DNA from: Siphonodentalium dalli
Taxonomy: Eukaryota > Mollusca > Scaphopoda > Gadilida > Siphonodentaliidae
NCBI GenBank assembly: GCA_032622095.1
Contig: CP136061.1
Location: forward strand, 173,665,107 to 173,729,106
DNA length: 64,000 nt
Direction: 5' to 3'
Each line of letters starts with the position of its first letter. Position 1 is the first letter of the stretch. Positions 1 to 11,389 of this stretch are shown one piece after another. Made by a program: the position numbers and the translations under genes. A model generated the notes under the pieces. That model searched no databases, was not told the DNA's origin, and saw only the letters and a program-made list of their open reading frames with translations.

Positions 1-94
1 ACGCTATCCGACTTACCGATTGATTTCCGATTCAAAAGGCTTGATTGCAATCGGTAAATGGCAATCGGTACCGATTAGAGTTTTGAGATGACCC
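1..94 (-). mobile_element. Terminal fragment of a GGGTCATCTC-type DNA transposon
   Basis: Read on the minus strand, this begins GGGTCATCTCAAAACTC and continues with repeated ATCGGT/ACCGAT motifs before running off the window. The same terminus is seen at 5171 and 56520. The base after the end is TTA (95-97), and the interrupted sequence resumes as a copy of 9025-9788. The GG-type terminus and TTA flank suggest a PIF/Harbinger-like element, but no transposase is visible. Confidence 0.5.
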
Positions 95-96
95 TT

Positions 97-826
97 AAGT
101 TAGCCCACTGCCATTTTGAACAATTCGCGCTCGTTTTCTGTGATCTAATTATCATCAATGGGATACCACCCCTAAACTTGAGCCAATGAAATTCGTTCAC
201 ACTAAATGAATGGTTCTAATCATCAATTTCATTGGTTGTCAATGAAAACATTTCATAGAATCAACAAAAAGAGACATTTGAACATGTGGGTTTTGCACGA
301 AAATTGACAAATTTCCACAAAGCAACGTGACGTAATTGCTAATAATTTACGCTTTTATCGGAAGTCTTCTTACGACTTTTGTCAAATCATGGTTTATATG
401 ATTCATTCACATCAAATATAAAGACTTTTGGTTTAATTATTTTATTTATAATATGCTTTTTGTATTAAAAATCATGAATTATTTTTTTTAAATCAGGACA
501 GGAGTCCGTTAAAGGATATAGGCAAACCGTAAATTGGCAAAAACTCATGTTTTAACTTGCATGTGTGATAAAATGAAGATAACCAGTTGTTTATGGGCAC
601 ATATTTAGTTTGTCGCCAGGTTTATGTTTCCATTATCATTTACAAACAACTATTCACAGATGATACTTAAGTGAGAGCATGTTTGTTGTTGCATATCTGA
701 TGATACACATGGTACATATCTCTGTGGCCAGTGTGGGGGAAACACCCAATGATATTATAATTCATAACTGGTGACATTGGCTATATGACGTTGTGTAACT
801 ACAGGTGCTATTGGGAAAAGGGTTAA
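97..826 (-). mobile_element. Inverted copy of the left part of the TTAA-flanked element at 9025-9788
   Basis: Read in reverse complement, this matches 9025-9788 throughout, including the segments around 'cacccctaaacttgagccaatg' and 'aacacccaatgatattataa'. Both copies end at TTAA followed by CCCTTTTCCCAACAG, and the flanks differ beyond that point. This is the behaviour expected of a piggyBac-like terminus (TTAA duplication, CCC start). The other end of this copy lies outside the window. Confidence 0.7.
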
Positions 827-1210
827 TATTGATAGCATGTGTCTATGGGGTGGGTGTGAAGGATTAATATTATTTTCCAAATCAATTAATCAATCAATAC
901 CAAAATCCATACATGTTAAAGTGTGCAAAGATACACCTAGATAATAAATATAAAATTCCCCCACCATACACCTCTTGTATTTATAATTTTGTGCATTCAC
1001 TCAAGTATTTATGTTAATTAAAACATTCCCAAACCTCACTCACATATTATAACTACCCGGTTCCACTCACACATGTATATTAATAGTATTCATTCATTAT
1101 GTCGACCAAGTATGTATCTACAGTACAACCTGTCTTTCAAGACAGGTGGTCTTCCATTTGTGTGACTTACCAAAAAGGTCAAATTACAAGGTCAAGGTAA
1201 ATACTGTTAG
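827..1210. other. AT-rich spacer with one arm of a dispersed inverted repeat (854-945)
   Basis: Positions 854-945 reappear in reverse complement at 3421-3512, sharing 'gggtgtgaaggattaata' and 'aaagtgtgcaaagatac'. The two arms are about 2.5 kb apart. I see no coding signal here. Confidence 0.6.
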
Positions 1211-1284
1211 GCCAATGTATTCTTTTATATAAACATGTACGTGGCTCCATATGGGAGACTCACATATATAAGAGACTGCATTGC
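1211..1284. repeat. Fold-back hairpin of the TATATAAGAGAATGCATTGGC family, copy 1
   Basis: The arms read GCCAATGTATTCTTTTATAT and ATATAAGAGACTGCATTGCC around a loop containing CTCCATATGGGAG. Related hairpins occur at 8897-8965, 12128-12192 and 12467-12502. This copy is imperfect. Confidence 0.6.
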
Positions 1285-2640
1285 CACAGGGTTTTTTTTT
1301 CGCAAAGGAAGTTTCAGGAAGCTCCAGTCTTGGAAGGGTTAAGGAGGACATGTGGATCCGCAAGCTGGATACATTCACGTCGAAAGGCCTCAACACACCA
1401 ACAAATCACCTTAAAGATGAGAACGTCATTGACATGTTACTATGGTTTAGACATAATCAGGCATTAATGTAAACCTAACATTTCATGTGTATGTACCAAC
1501 TTATGTACTCTCCAATGAATTATATTGCATCTACAAAACGTAACCTGTTGATTTTATCATTTGTCCGAAGAAGGCCACGAGGCTGTAAATTATGAACAAA
1601 AGAGTGTTTCATTAAATCTTGTAGCACAATGTCTCTCTGGACAATTTTCCACATAAGTCTGATAGTTTTAGTTTATCTTCTGCTGAAAACTGTACACATG
1701 TGAAAAATGGGCCAGACCAGTAAGTACTGGTTCGGAATGTGAGGACCAGTCAAAGGAGGTCCAGCAACTGCAGTCCAGTGCAATCAATTCCGCATCCCTA
1801 GTGCCTTGCCAGTTAATATTTGCGAGTACCTGAGCTGAGAAGGATCATTTTCTTTTTGAAAGACACATGTCTGGTTGCCAATGGTAATGATGTATGAACT
1901 GATTTCTTCCTTAATGTATGTTGTGTATGAGGCACCATCAATGGATAGCAGCAGGCCATCATTCATCCTACAAAACAAGATGATATCCATTAAAGAAGCC
2001 ATCGTGCATAGTTCAACAAATATCAGTCAATAAAATAATAAAGCATATACTCATCAATTGATAATTTCAAACAACAGAACATAAGAAATATCAATTTTAG
2101 ATTTTACTATGGAATATTGATCTCAGGGTTTGCACAAAAATTATTTTAGGCATAAAAGTGACAAGCCTGTATTCCCAGCCATGCAAAATGCAGGATGAAA
2201 TAGCTTAAAAGGGCCAACAAGCAACTAGCAGGTCGAGCGGCTATTATAGCACAGCTCCATACACAATATGCTTTGGTAAAACTGCTGAGTTGTCTTGAAA
2301 AGAAGAACTCTGACATTCAAGAGACAATTTCTCTATAAAAAGACACTTTCAAGCTCACATTAAAAAGTTTTGATCAAATCGGATGCACGGCAGCATTTCA
2401 TCATATTATTCTCCGCACCTTTGCTATGACGGATTCTGATTAATATACATGTGTTCCCACCAGCTCTATGGCGAATCTACCGTTGAATGGTAGATGGTGC
2501 ATTTGCTAAAATCGCATCGGGAAAGGCACAAAGAAATGCTTGAATTACTTCTCGATTCTGAGAGTCACAAGAAACGTAAAAGAACGAGTACCAAAAATGA
2601 CTCGTTCCCATCTACATGTCAATGTCAACAGCCATGACAA
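1285..2640. other. Non-coding AT-rich stretch
   Basis: I see no convincing gene, repeat array or RNA in this stretch. Open frames are under 75 codons and show no recognisable motif. Confidence 0.5.
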
Positions 2641-2985
2641 ATTTCATAATGATCCGACCAAAGGTACGACCTGTAGCCCATGCTAATGGAAATTGTTGAC
2701 GGATGCACATACATGCACACACACACGGACGACGGATACCAACCCATGGCAAAAGCTCAAACTTTACAAAGCAAAGTTGAGCTAAAAATGGTAAGCTCCA
2801 AATTTAGAGGTCACCCCCCCAAAAGATCCCTATGAAGTTTGGTGATGATCAAATGAGAGATGTTGCCTGTAGGGTGTGCCATAGGAAATTGTTGATGGCG
2901 CAGACACGCATGCACACACATGCTGGACGACCAACCATGGCAATAGCTCAAACTTTACCAAGTAAAGTTGAGCTAAAACTTTTAT
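2641..2985 (+). repeat. Two repeat units ending in AGCTCAA..TTGAGCT hairpins
   Basis: Two related units each contain a 'gatccgacc/gatcaaatgagagatgt' core, an ACACAC plus GGACGAC microsatellite, and a terminal hairpin followed by A-rich sequence. The hairpins are at 2754-2782 and 2945-2974, with arms AGCTCAAACTTT and AAAGTTGAGCT. The core 'gatgaagtttggtgatgat...gtagggtgtgcca' belongs to the family at 18.4-21 kb and 54.4 kb. The layout (core, microsatellite, hairpin, A-run) matches the hairpin-tailed elements elsewhere in the window. Confidence 0.65.
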
Positions 2986-3837
2986 TACAATCGGTAGACT
3001 CCGCCAACAAATTGCCTCTCTAGTGCAAAAAGTCTCAAAACACCAGCAGCCTTTGGTTCATCTTGACAATCCCATTCTCACAAATAATTTTATCACTCCA
3101 CTCGTAAGGTGGCCAAGATTATTATAAAATAATAAACTCTGCTACTATTGCATCAAAGTCTCAAATGAAATGGCAAGAAAAATATATTGTCTCATATATA
3201 CATATAGCCATAATGTGATGCCTGACACCAAGCTTCAATGGCTGCAATACAGGATAAATCACAGAATTCTTTCTTCTAAAAAATTCTCAAGATGGTCAAT
3301 ATAGAACAGAATGATAAATGTAATTGATGCATTATATTAAACCTGCAAAGATATTACCCACATTTTCTGGGAATGGCCTTATGTCCAAACCTTTTTGAAA
3401 GAATTTTTTTTATATATATTTCTTATCTAGGTATCTTTGCACACTTTAAAATGGATTTTAGTATTAATTGATTAATTGATTTGGAAAATAATATTAATCC
3501 TTCACACCCACCAGTCATCTCAACAACTGGTGCCACGCAAATCACATTAATTTGTTTGCAACTGAGAAGACATTAATCCTGGGACTGTCCTCAGTAGTAG
3601 AAAACCACATCTGAAATCTTTTCTGGCTCTTAATAAAACAATATATATATATATATATAGAACAGTTTACACCAGGCAGCCTATCTGTCACAACATTCCA
3701 ATAGATCTTAGATCAAGACACACACAAGAAGGCATAAAGTGAAAAGAAGTTTATTCAGTTTTAAAAGAATTGGTTCTTGTTAAAACAAGCATGGACAAAG
3801 ACACTCAGTAGCAATGACTCATAGTTCAAAAATTACT
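2986..3837. other. Non-coding stretch with inverted-repeat arm and AT microsatellite
   Basis: It contains the second arm (3421-3512) of the inverted pair with 854-945, and an (AT)n run at about 3641-3658. Nothing coding is visible. Confidence 0.6.
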
Positions 3838-4145
3838 CCACCCGTTTCCGAGATCTGGTCTGTGCATGCGCGAAGCTGGCGTCACACGGGCTCGGCGACC
3901 CGATAAAATTCGTATCCGGGGCAAGATACATTCACATAGCAAATTTCAAGTCGATAGCTCCACCCGTTTCAGAGATCTCATCTGCGCATGCGCGAAGCGG
4001 GCGCCGCACAGGCTCGCCAATACGACAACGACGACCACCTGGTCAAACTACACACACGTACCAAGTTTCGTCCCGATCGGTCGAGAATCGTAGATTTGTA
4101 TAAATGACATACATACAGAGACAGACAGAGGTCTTCAAAATATAT
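3838..4145 (+). repeat. GC-richer ~120-bp tandem repeat with GCGCATGCGCGA motif
   Basis: The segment 'ctccacccgtttc.gagatct..tctg.gcatgcgcgaag' occurs at about 3838 and again at about 3958. It is followed by a degenerate third unit and a short 'acagagacagacagag' microsatellite. The composition is clearly more GC-rich than its surroundings. A 75-codon open frame crosses the array, but it follows the repeat rather than any known protein. Confidence 0.6.
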
Positions 4146-4640
4146 AGGAGATGAGTGTGGGTCATTCAGTGGGTGATTTGAGACACCAGTTGAACGTTTT
4201 TAGACACTCCTGGTGGTTTGAGACAATCATTGTGTGGCTTGGGACATGCATTGGATGATTATGGACACTCATCTGTTGGTTTTGGAACACCAATTGGATA
4301 GTTTGTGGTACACTTAATGGTTTGAGACACCCATTTGTGTGGTTTGGGACACAACGTGCATGAATTAGGACATTCGATGGGTGACATATGGTAGTTGTTG
4401 GATGGTATGGAACCTACACTGGACTGGTTTGGGCTCTATTTGGATGGTTTGTGACACTATTTGGGTGCACTGTGTTACAATATTATGTGGCTTGTGACAC
4501 TTGTTGGCTGATTTGTGACGCCTGTTCTATGGACTGGAACACTCACCGAATAATTTGGTATATTATTAAGGTGACATTCATTGGATGTATTTCTATGGCA
4601 TGTTTGGTCTATTTCTATTTCTTGTTTGGTTGCTTTGGAC
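4146..4640. repeat. Degenerate ~35-bp minisatellite (GGTTTGAGACACTCATT-like)
   Basis: Successive blocks read roughly 'tggtttgagacactcattgga' with heavy drift, giving more than ten units. The 95-codon hydrophobic open frame inside is a by-product of the repeat phase. Confidence 0.7.
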
Positions 4641-5170
4641 ACTCATCAAATTATATTCGATATGAGAAGATTTAGTTAATACAAATCAATGACAAAATTA
4701 ATTTTTTTTACTTTTGATCGCAATTTTCGCCGCCATTTTTGGACACTGTACAGACAACTTCTCATATAACTCATTATTATCGTATTAGGATCCGACATCA
4801 TTTACTGTGGTGTTAGCCATTACATTAAAAATCTGATTGGAAACAATCTGGTGAACTTTAGCGAAAATTGCCCAATTTTACTACTTTCGCAAGCCAGTTT
4901 GTCCCTATTTTGGAAAGTGATGGCAAAAATGAGTACCAGTGGTTCATATCTGACATCTAATGAGTATTCAGTACATAGGTGTGTTTGATTTTGCGGTTAT
5001 TCTGGGCATTCAAATAATAATTGATTTTTCTTCGAAATTTTGAGGGACACTGAAGGGACCAAATTCCCAATCCTCGTGATATGGCTCAAAATTATCAGAC
5101 ATTGCTTTAAAATGGTATATGTTGGCACAAATGGCCATTTAAACCAAATTTCTTACAAATGTAAGGGCCC
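4641..5170. other. Non-coding stretch
   Basis: Nothing beyond AT-rich sequence is recognisable here. Confidence 0.4.
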
Positions 5171-5278
5171 GGGTCATCTCAAAACTAAAATCGGTAAAAT
5201 GGGCAAAACTACCGATTTATCCGATTGAAGACGCATTGTGGAAGTCATTTCTACTGATAAAATACCGATTACAACATA
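5171..5278 (+). mobile_element. GGGTCATCTCAAAAC-type transposon end
   Basis: The segment starts GGGTCATCTCAAAACTAAAA and carries repeated ATCGGT/ACCGAT motifs, like the minus-strand terminus at 1-94. It runs directly into the hairpin-ended element that begins at 5281. No second terminus was found. Confidence 0.45.
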
Positions 5279-5280
5279 AA

Positions 5281-7306
5281 AACGAGAGGCCGATCACGAT
5301 CGGCAGATGTTTAACCCGTACCTTGGCGATAGCGATCTTTTTATGAGTGCAAGAATTTCAACAATTCACAGCGTACTATTATTTATTAGTTTCATAGTGG
5401 AATCAGACATATTGAGCAACTTGCTCATTTAAACACAATAGGAACATGGATATGACATTCGATTTCAACCTATTCGGTCACTCCAACAGAGATACATGTA
5501 TGTGTGATAGATTGATAAAGATAATTATACCCAAACACAGTCAGACATATGCACCATAGCTGTTAAAGATATAATTGTTACAATATTAACATCATAATAA
5601 CTCTATTTATTTACTTCTTACAATGGAACCTGAGTCATAACAGATTATGTTGTTGTGTTAGCTGCATAGTAAAAGTTATGGGATGATTGAGATTAGAGAC
5701 CAACAAACACCTGAACATCTATATAAGTGAGGGGTGTATAGACTTTGATATTAAATATGATTGATAATGGTTGGATATAAAATATTTTAATACAGAATTA
5801 TCAGATAACTAAAGGAGAGATATGAGAAGGGTCAAATTGAAAATATTAGAGTCATAACATTGGATCGCGTACAGTATACATGTACCTATGGTTAATTTTA
5901 TTCTAAGCTGATCATTGAAAAGATACAATGTCTGTAACAGCAGAAATATTATTAAATATTGGGTTAATATTCTCAAAACAATTCAATCAATACCAAAATC
6001 TATACACATGAAGAATGTGTCACAATCAACCTGAATGAGATTATAAAAGTGATTGGGTGAAAAATATTTGACCAAAAAGTCAGCTTCAAGAATACCAGAA
6101 CCATTATTATTATCCTGCAGCCCAAATGCAATAGAGGTAATTTCAAAATAAGATATATCCTCAAATGATGAATATTCAATTGGTGGCTTATAATTAATAG
6201 AAATTCTTAGTGAACCTGGCCTAAGGCGAAAGAGATAATTTAAAATCTGCGTATCAGATATGATGTGTCTATGGAATAGGTTAATTTTAATCCTGAAATA
6301 CATGCAAGTGAAAAGTGGATCACGATCAACCTGGACATAGAATAGGAGAATGAACCAGCCATGCTCCAGAACATCCTTCACATGGACAATGGACTATTTG
6401 TATTAATGCCGATGAACATGTTTCAACAGGTTGGGTTAAATTACTATTGCACACAAACTGGAGTAAAGTATCATCAATCACTTAAATTTGACAGCTCTGG
6501 GAGCAGCAGTGGTTTAGCAAAGAGTATCCAGTGTCATTTTCTGATCCCAATAAAGCGGATTACTGTGTAAAGTTGTTTGTCTTAAATTCTCACAGGGCAT
6601 ATACAATAGGTAGTAAATTACTTGAATTATAAAGGGCCATAACTGTTAAAATATATCGGATCAAACCCAAATTTGAACTTGATCTGTATTTCGGGGTGAG
6701 GACCACATGTACCAAATTTGGTGTAGATCAGATGAAAAATGTTTTGAGTCATAGCAGCTTACGTGAGTTCTAAGTAAACATAAGTTTGAAAAGGGTTAAT
6801 TAAATGATACCAAAAACCATACAGATAAAGAACATGCTAAGAAAAACCTTGGTAAGAAATATGAGGCATATCAGAAGAAAACAGTTAGACTTAGATGGAT
6901 CAGATAGCATTTGTGTGCAGGGTTAATTATTTTCTAAACTGATCAACTAGTCGATACCAAAAACTATACAGGTGAGGGGTGTGTCATTATAAACCTACAT
7001 ATCAAATATGAAAACAATCGGACAAAAAATACTTTGGTTACAGCATCGAATAGCTCATGCCTATGTGCGGATGCAAAGTGTTAATAATTTCTAAACCGAT
7101 CAACCGATCGATACCAAAAACTATACAGGTGAGAAGTGTGTCATCATAAATATGCACATAAAATTTGAACACGATTCGATAAAAAATATTCGAGTAAATG
7201 AATCGGATAGCAAGTGTCTATGGACAGACGGACGGACAGACGACAGATGGTTGATCCGGACGTCGGCATTATGTGTACCATACATGGTATGGGTACACAT
7301 CAAAAT
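5281..7306 (+). mobile_element. Full-length ~2-kb hairpin-ended non-autonomous element, copy 1
   Basis: The 5' end is AACGAGAGGCCGATCACG, whose GCCGATC/GATCGGC arms form a hairpin. The interior holds drifting 'cgataccaaaaactatacag' units, then ~160-bp 'aaagggccataactg...' cores, then a GACGGACGGACAGACG microsatellite. The 3' end is a hairpin built on TGTGTACCATAC/GTATGGGTACACA (about 7272-7299), followed by CAAAA. The copy at 28944-30935 is collinear from end to end. No open frame of interest is present. The architecture resembles pearl/HINE (Helentron-associated) elements of bivalves. That family assignment is inference; the two ends are directly visible. Confidence 0.75.
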
Positions 7307-7412
7307 GCAAATATTAAAGCCGTCAAAAGACTATACGGACGCTACAACAAAAGACGTCAAAAGATGATATGAACGCTACAACAAAAGACGTCAAAAACGT
7401 TACGTTGGAATA
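7307..7412 (+). repeat. 34-bp GACGTCAAAAGACGATACGG minisatellite, copy of a transposon right end
   Basis: It contains two to three units of 'gacgtcaaaagac.atacg.acgctacaacaaaa' followed by 'gttacgttggaataaggattaa'. It matches 11120-11236, the right end of the nested TTAA-flanked element, where the ending is intact (GTTGGAAAGGGTTAA). Confidence 0.65.
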
Positions 7413-7420
7413 AGGATTAA

Positions 7421-7905
7421 ATCTCATAACTCTGTCCCTATTCACACAAGCACCTCTCACTGTGAGATCCAATGGTTTAGCCATTAATCAATTTGACAGA
7501 TATGATAAACAATTATCCAGCCAGTAGGTTGTTTATCTTTACCTTCATACAACCACCCCCTAGAGCTCTGTAACATATGTCATCACTCAATAAATAACAG
7601 ATTTCGCTTGGAATGACATCTATTAAAGGTACACTCATATAGTCTGGGTATTGGATGTTCACATGGCAATTTATTGATATCATTATATCACATGCAACTA
7701 TTGCAATAAAATCTTCATATTTTCAAAACAGGACATCGCACCTAATATACAACTAAAACAAATTAGTGTCAATGACAATTTTTTGTTTTAATTCAAATAA
7801 TTTTTTTATTATTATAAAAGTTTTTTAATATTTTTTGCGTGTTAAATTGAGCGAGGAAATTCAATCTAAAAAAAAAAAATTAAATTAAGATTTCAAATTT
7901 AAAAA
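7421..7905 (+). repeat. Dispersed module A, copy 1
   Basis: About 480 bp are collinear and highly similar to 51460-51920, sharing 'tgagatccaatggtttagcc', 'gttgtttatctttaccttca' and 'agagctctgtaacatatgtc'. At 51.5 kb this module lies inside a hairpin-ended element. Here it stands without the hairpin start. Confidence 0.7.
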
Positions 7906-8360
7906 AAACAAGACAGTCAATGACTGTGGGGTCGCTCACCAGACTGCAAAGACTGATAAGACTGGGACTCTGGAGACCACAACAGTCAGAACTTTTCATA
8001 ATCACTTTAAAAGAAGTAGATCTAAACAGGATATGTGGCCAAATTACCAAATGTACACTACTGATCACCCCCCCCCCCCCAACAAGTCCCCTCCCGACTG
8101 GGCTCCAGACTTCCAAGTTTTAGGTTGGAATTACACAATTGATATCTCAAACTTTCCCAATTGTTGGAAATTTACAATCTCACAAGCGCCTTTTTATAAA
8201 ATAGACCTGATGGTCCTTGTGAAGGAAGCATATTAAGAAGGAAACGGTCCTATTTTTCCAGGTTACCCCATTAAAAATATCTGTATCGCAGTCAAACAAG
8301 AACATTCCATGCTAAAAAAGCAAACTAGTTCTTGACTCTGTCATACATATTTTAAGAATT
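7906..8360 (+). repeat. AACAAGACAGTC-hairpin element start, then poly-C and spacer
   Basis: The sequence AACAAGACAGTCAATGACTG contains a CAGTC/GACTG hairpin and recurs at 54792 followed by a similar ~140 bp ('agactgggactct', 'cactttaaa'). A run of Cs lies at about 8068-8080. Short frames through here are not protein-like. Confidence 0.55.
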
Positions 8361-8650
8361 ACTATGTTGTGAAATAGTTATGTCTCTGGCAATGCCCTTA
8401 TTCGCCTTTGTGATGCCATTTTCACAAATCTGTCACCCAAGGTAATTTCCTACTAAATATAAGCAAAATAGGCCATTTCAATCTTGCATAGAAGACGTAT
8501 GATGAACTATGTTGTGAAATAGTTATGTCTCTGGCAATGCCCTTATTCGACTTTGTGATGCAATTTTCACAAATCTGTCACCCAAGGTAATTTCCTACTA
8601 AATATAAGGAAAATAGGCCATTTCATTCTTGCATAGAAGACGTTTGATGA
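8361..8650 (+). repeat. Two-unit 145-bp tandem repeat
   Basis: The unit 'actatgttgtgaaatagtta...gcatagaagacgt.tgatga' occurs at 8361-8505 and 8506-8650 with only a few differences. It belongs to the broad core-repeat family ('cacaaatctgtcacccaagg'). Confidence 0.85.
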
Positions 8651-8846
8651 ATTAGTATGGAGAGAAAGAGTAATGTAGCTGGCCTTGCACTACTTAACCG
8701 GGTGACCCTGATTAAACAAATCTGAATCACACATCACCAAAGGAGCCTCAATATTAAATGTGAACTAAATAGACCTGGTGATTCTTTCAAAGAACACTTT
8801 TCAAGTTTGCCAAATATGTTCGGGTGAAGTGGTGGGTGTGGGAGAG
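8651..8846 (+). repeat. Divergent core-repeat unit
   Basis: 'gaccctgattaaacaaatctgaatcacacatcacc' is the 'gacctcatttgaacaaatctgaatgtgagtcacc' core seen at 11.4 and 13 kb. Confidence 0.5.
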
Positions 8847-8896
8847 TTAACCCTTTGAGTGCCAGGTCGATTTTTGTATCAACCCATATACCCTGT

Positions 8897-8965
8897 GCCA
8901 ATGAATTCTCTTATATATGCGAGTCGACCATAGGTCGCCTCGCATATATAAGAGAATGCATTGGC
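8897..8965. repeat. Fold-back hairpin, copy 2 (best preserved)
   Basis: The left arm GCCAATGAATTCTCTTATAT and right arm ATATAAGAGAATGCATTGGC pair almost perfectly, extending through GCGAG/CTCGC and GACC/GGTC around a short ATA loop. Confidence 0.85.
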
Positions 8966-9028
8966 CTAACAATTTTTTTTTTTACAATTTTTTTACAATT
9001 TTAATAATTTATTCTTATATTTCTTTAA

Positions 9029-11232
9029 CCCTTTTCCCAACAGCACATGTAGTTAAACCACGTCATATAGCCAACGTCACCAGGTATGAAGGTAATTACG
9101 TTAGCCAACAGGAATTTGACGTTATAATATCATTGGGTGTTTCCCCATACTGGCCACAGGTATATGTGCCATGTGTATCATCCGATATGCAACAACAAAC
9201 ATGCTTTCACTTAAGTGTCATCTGTGAATAAGATAATGGAAACATAAACCAATAGACGAACTAAATATTGTGCATATAAACAACCGTCTATCTTCATTTT
9301 ATCACACATGTGAGTCAAAAATGACATTTTATGCAAATTTACGGTATGCCTATGCGAGTATGTCCTTCAAGTTTGTTTACCCGCGGATTCGTGTCCTGAT
9401 TGAAAAAAAAATAATTCCTGATTTTTGAAAACAAAAAAGCGTATTATAAATAAAATAATTAAACCAAATGTCTTTATATTTGATGTGCATTGATCATATA
9501 AACCATGATTTGACAAAAGTCGTAAAAAGACTTCCGATAAAAGCGCAAATTATTAGCAATTACGTCACGTTGCTTTGTGAAAGTTTGTAAATTTTCGTGC
9601 AAAAACCACATGTTCAAAGGTCACTTTTTGTTGATTCTAAGAATGTTTTCATTGACAACCAATGACATCAATGATTAGAAGTTTGAACTGATTTCATTGG
9701 CTCAAGTTTAGGGGTGGAGTTTCCCCATTGATGCTAATTAGATGACAGAAAACGAGCGCGAATTGATCGAAATGGCAGTGGGCTAACTTGAGACGTCGCC
9801 AGCAGGTGCTCGAATGTGTCGCTTGGGATATTCTTTGTTTTATCGACATTGCGTTGATATAAGTACCTTATTACTTTATACTCGGTAATTATATATGCAT
9901 ACACGCAAAGAAGTTTCCCCAAGATGAATTTGAGATATCTGCATGTCAACTGTAAACTCGCCTTTATTTAGAAGCACCCGCATTGGGCTGACTTGATGTC
10001 AAACCAGGAGATATTGACTTTTTTTTATTGATTTCTTTCTCGATCGATCAGGGTCGATGGTCTTTTGCGCGGTATATTTGAAATCTTGAACAGATGGACA
10101 TATAAAAGTAATATCTCATCAATTTATTATACTAAATTTGTAGATAATATATTTTTAAAAGTTTTAATTATGTGTTCAGAATCCCGCCGATAGCACAACA
10201 ACGGCCGCGTCCGTAGTTACATTACAACCGGAAATAATATTCCGATGCTCCGACATAACCTGATTTCGAAGAGTAAATTTGTGCAATAAAAGCAGAAAGA
10301 TCCACTTTTGAGTCATCAATTTGGAATTGCAATGTTCGAGTTCTCAAATTAAACAACAATTGTGACACTAAATGAATATGTTTCCCAACATTTGGTTTGT
10401 GGAGAAGTTCACCTACATTAAATATTGATCAAATTTCGTCTTCGTCGAAAATTCGCTACCAGTGAACCACGTGTTTCTGTTTCGTTTGTTTTCATTTTGT
10501 CAGCCAATACGAGACTGAGAACATACTCTACGTCAACATTTTTTAATATTCAGGAAGGCAAGGTGGAAATACGTGCCTGCATTATGATGTTAGTCCATTA
10601 AAAAAAATATTATTATAAAAATCTTTTTTCAAGGTGAAGTGACAATCATAATGGAACTCGACAGGAAAAACATCCCAATGGCCAGTTCCGCAACTGTCAC
10701 GCTGATATTTTGCTAAGCTGTGGCCGATTTAATTACGGCTGGGGAAAATGTTCATATTGCACTATTTGGAAATATAAAATCACCACTTAAGAAATAATAC
10801 ATAATCCAATATAAATATCAATTTCAAGTTGTCATATTTTACATAGATTACCCTCGCGGCCACGCATAACGCAATCAATAAGGAAGCGTCTCTGACAACA
10901 ACTTTCGTTTTCGTCGAAACCACGTGTTTCTATTTCGTTGGTTTTCATTTTGTCGGCCAAAACAGTATTCTAAGTAAACATTTTGCAAATCTAAAGCCTA
11001 GCAAAGGAAGAAAGGATTTAATATGTGCCCTTCATGATCTTAACCACCAGCAGAACAAAACACAATCAATGTAAATCGTCATTATTACTCTTTATTCGAG
11101 TCTCAAATCCGAGTGTTGAAAACGCAAAAATTAAAGACGTCAAAAGACGATACGGACGCTACAACAAAAGACGTCAAAAGACAATACGGACGCTACAACA
11201 AAAGACGTCAAAAGACGATACGTTGGAAAGGG
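9029..11232. mobile_element. Nested TTAA-flanked element with 34-bp minisatellite near its right end
   Basis: The left end TTAA (9025-9028) then CCCTTTTCCCAACAG is shared exactly with the inverted copy at 97-826. The right end is ACGTTGGAAAGGG then TTAA (11233-11236). The two ends match imperfectly as inverted repeats (CCCTTTTCCCAAC versus CCCTTTCCAACG). Inside are two ~100-bp direct copies of a 'cgtgtttct.tttcgttggttttcattttgtc' segment (about 10467 and 10920) and the 34-bp minisatellite at 11139-11222. No transposase is seen. Confidence 0.6.
11139..11222 (+). repeat. 34-bp minisatellite, about 2.5 units
   Basis: Units read 'gacgtcaaaagac(g/a)atacggacgctacaacaaaa'. Two short open frames of 60-75 codons follow the repeat and are not genes. 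Confidence 0.8.
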
Positions 11233-11389
11233 TTAACAGACTTATTTTGTAGGTTTAGGGCCGATGAGATCGGCCCCTGGCACTCAAAGGGTTAAATGTC
11301 CTGTTGAAAGATTTGAACAATACATATGATAGATTGATGTTGTAATTGGGAATTAATGACCTCTAGCAGATCTCCAGGAAATGTTTATA

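Larger units (their letters stand above)
8851..11291. mobile_element. piggyBac-like non-autonomous element (TTAA target site, 16-bp perfect TIR)
   Basis: The left end TTAA (8847-8850) is followed by CCCTTTGAGTGCCAGG. The right end is CCTGGCACTCAAAGGG followed by TTAA (11292-11295). The 16-bp terminal inverted repeats are perfect, begin CCC, and are flanked by TTAA on both sides, which is the signature of the piggyBac superfamily. A subterminal fold-back lies just inside the left end (8897-8965), and a GGGCCGAT/ATCGGCCC hairpin lies just inside the right end. No transposase frame is present in the 2.4 kb, so it must rely on an enzyme made elsewhere. A second TTAA-bounded element is nested within it. 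Confidence 0.8.

Noticed and set aside
4388-4675. 95-codon hydrophobic open frame resembling a membrane protein
   Set aside because: It is the translation of a degenerate minisatellite; the periodic W/C/F content follows the DNA repeat and no start context or homologue is evident.
11025-11295. Lysine/arginine-rich short frames (RRYGRYNKRRQKTIR-type)
   Set aside because: These are translations of the 34-bp minisatellite in two frames.
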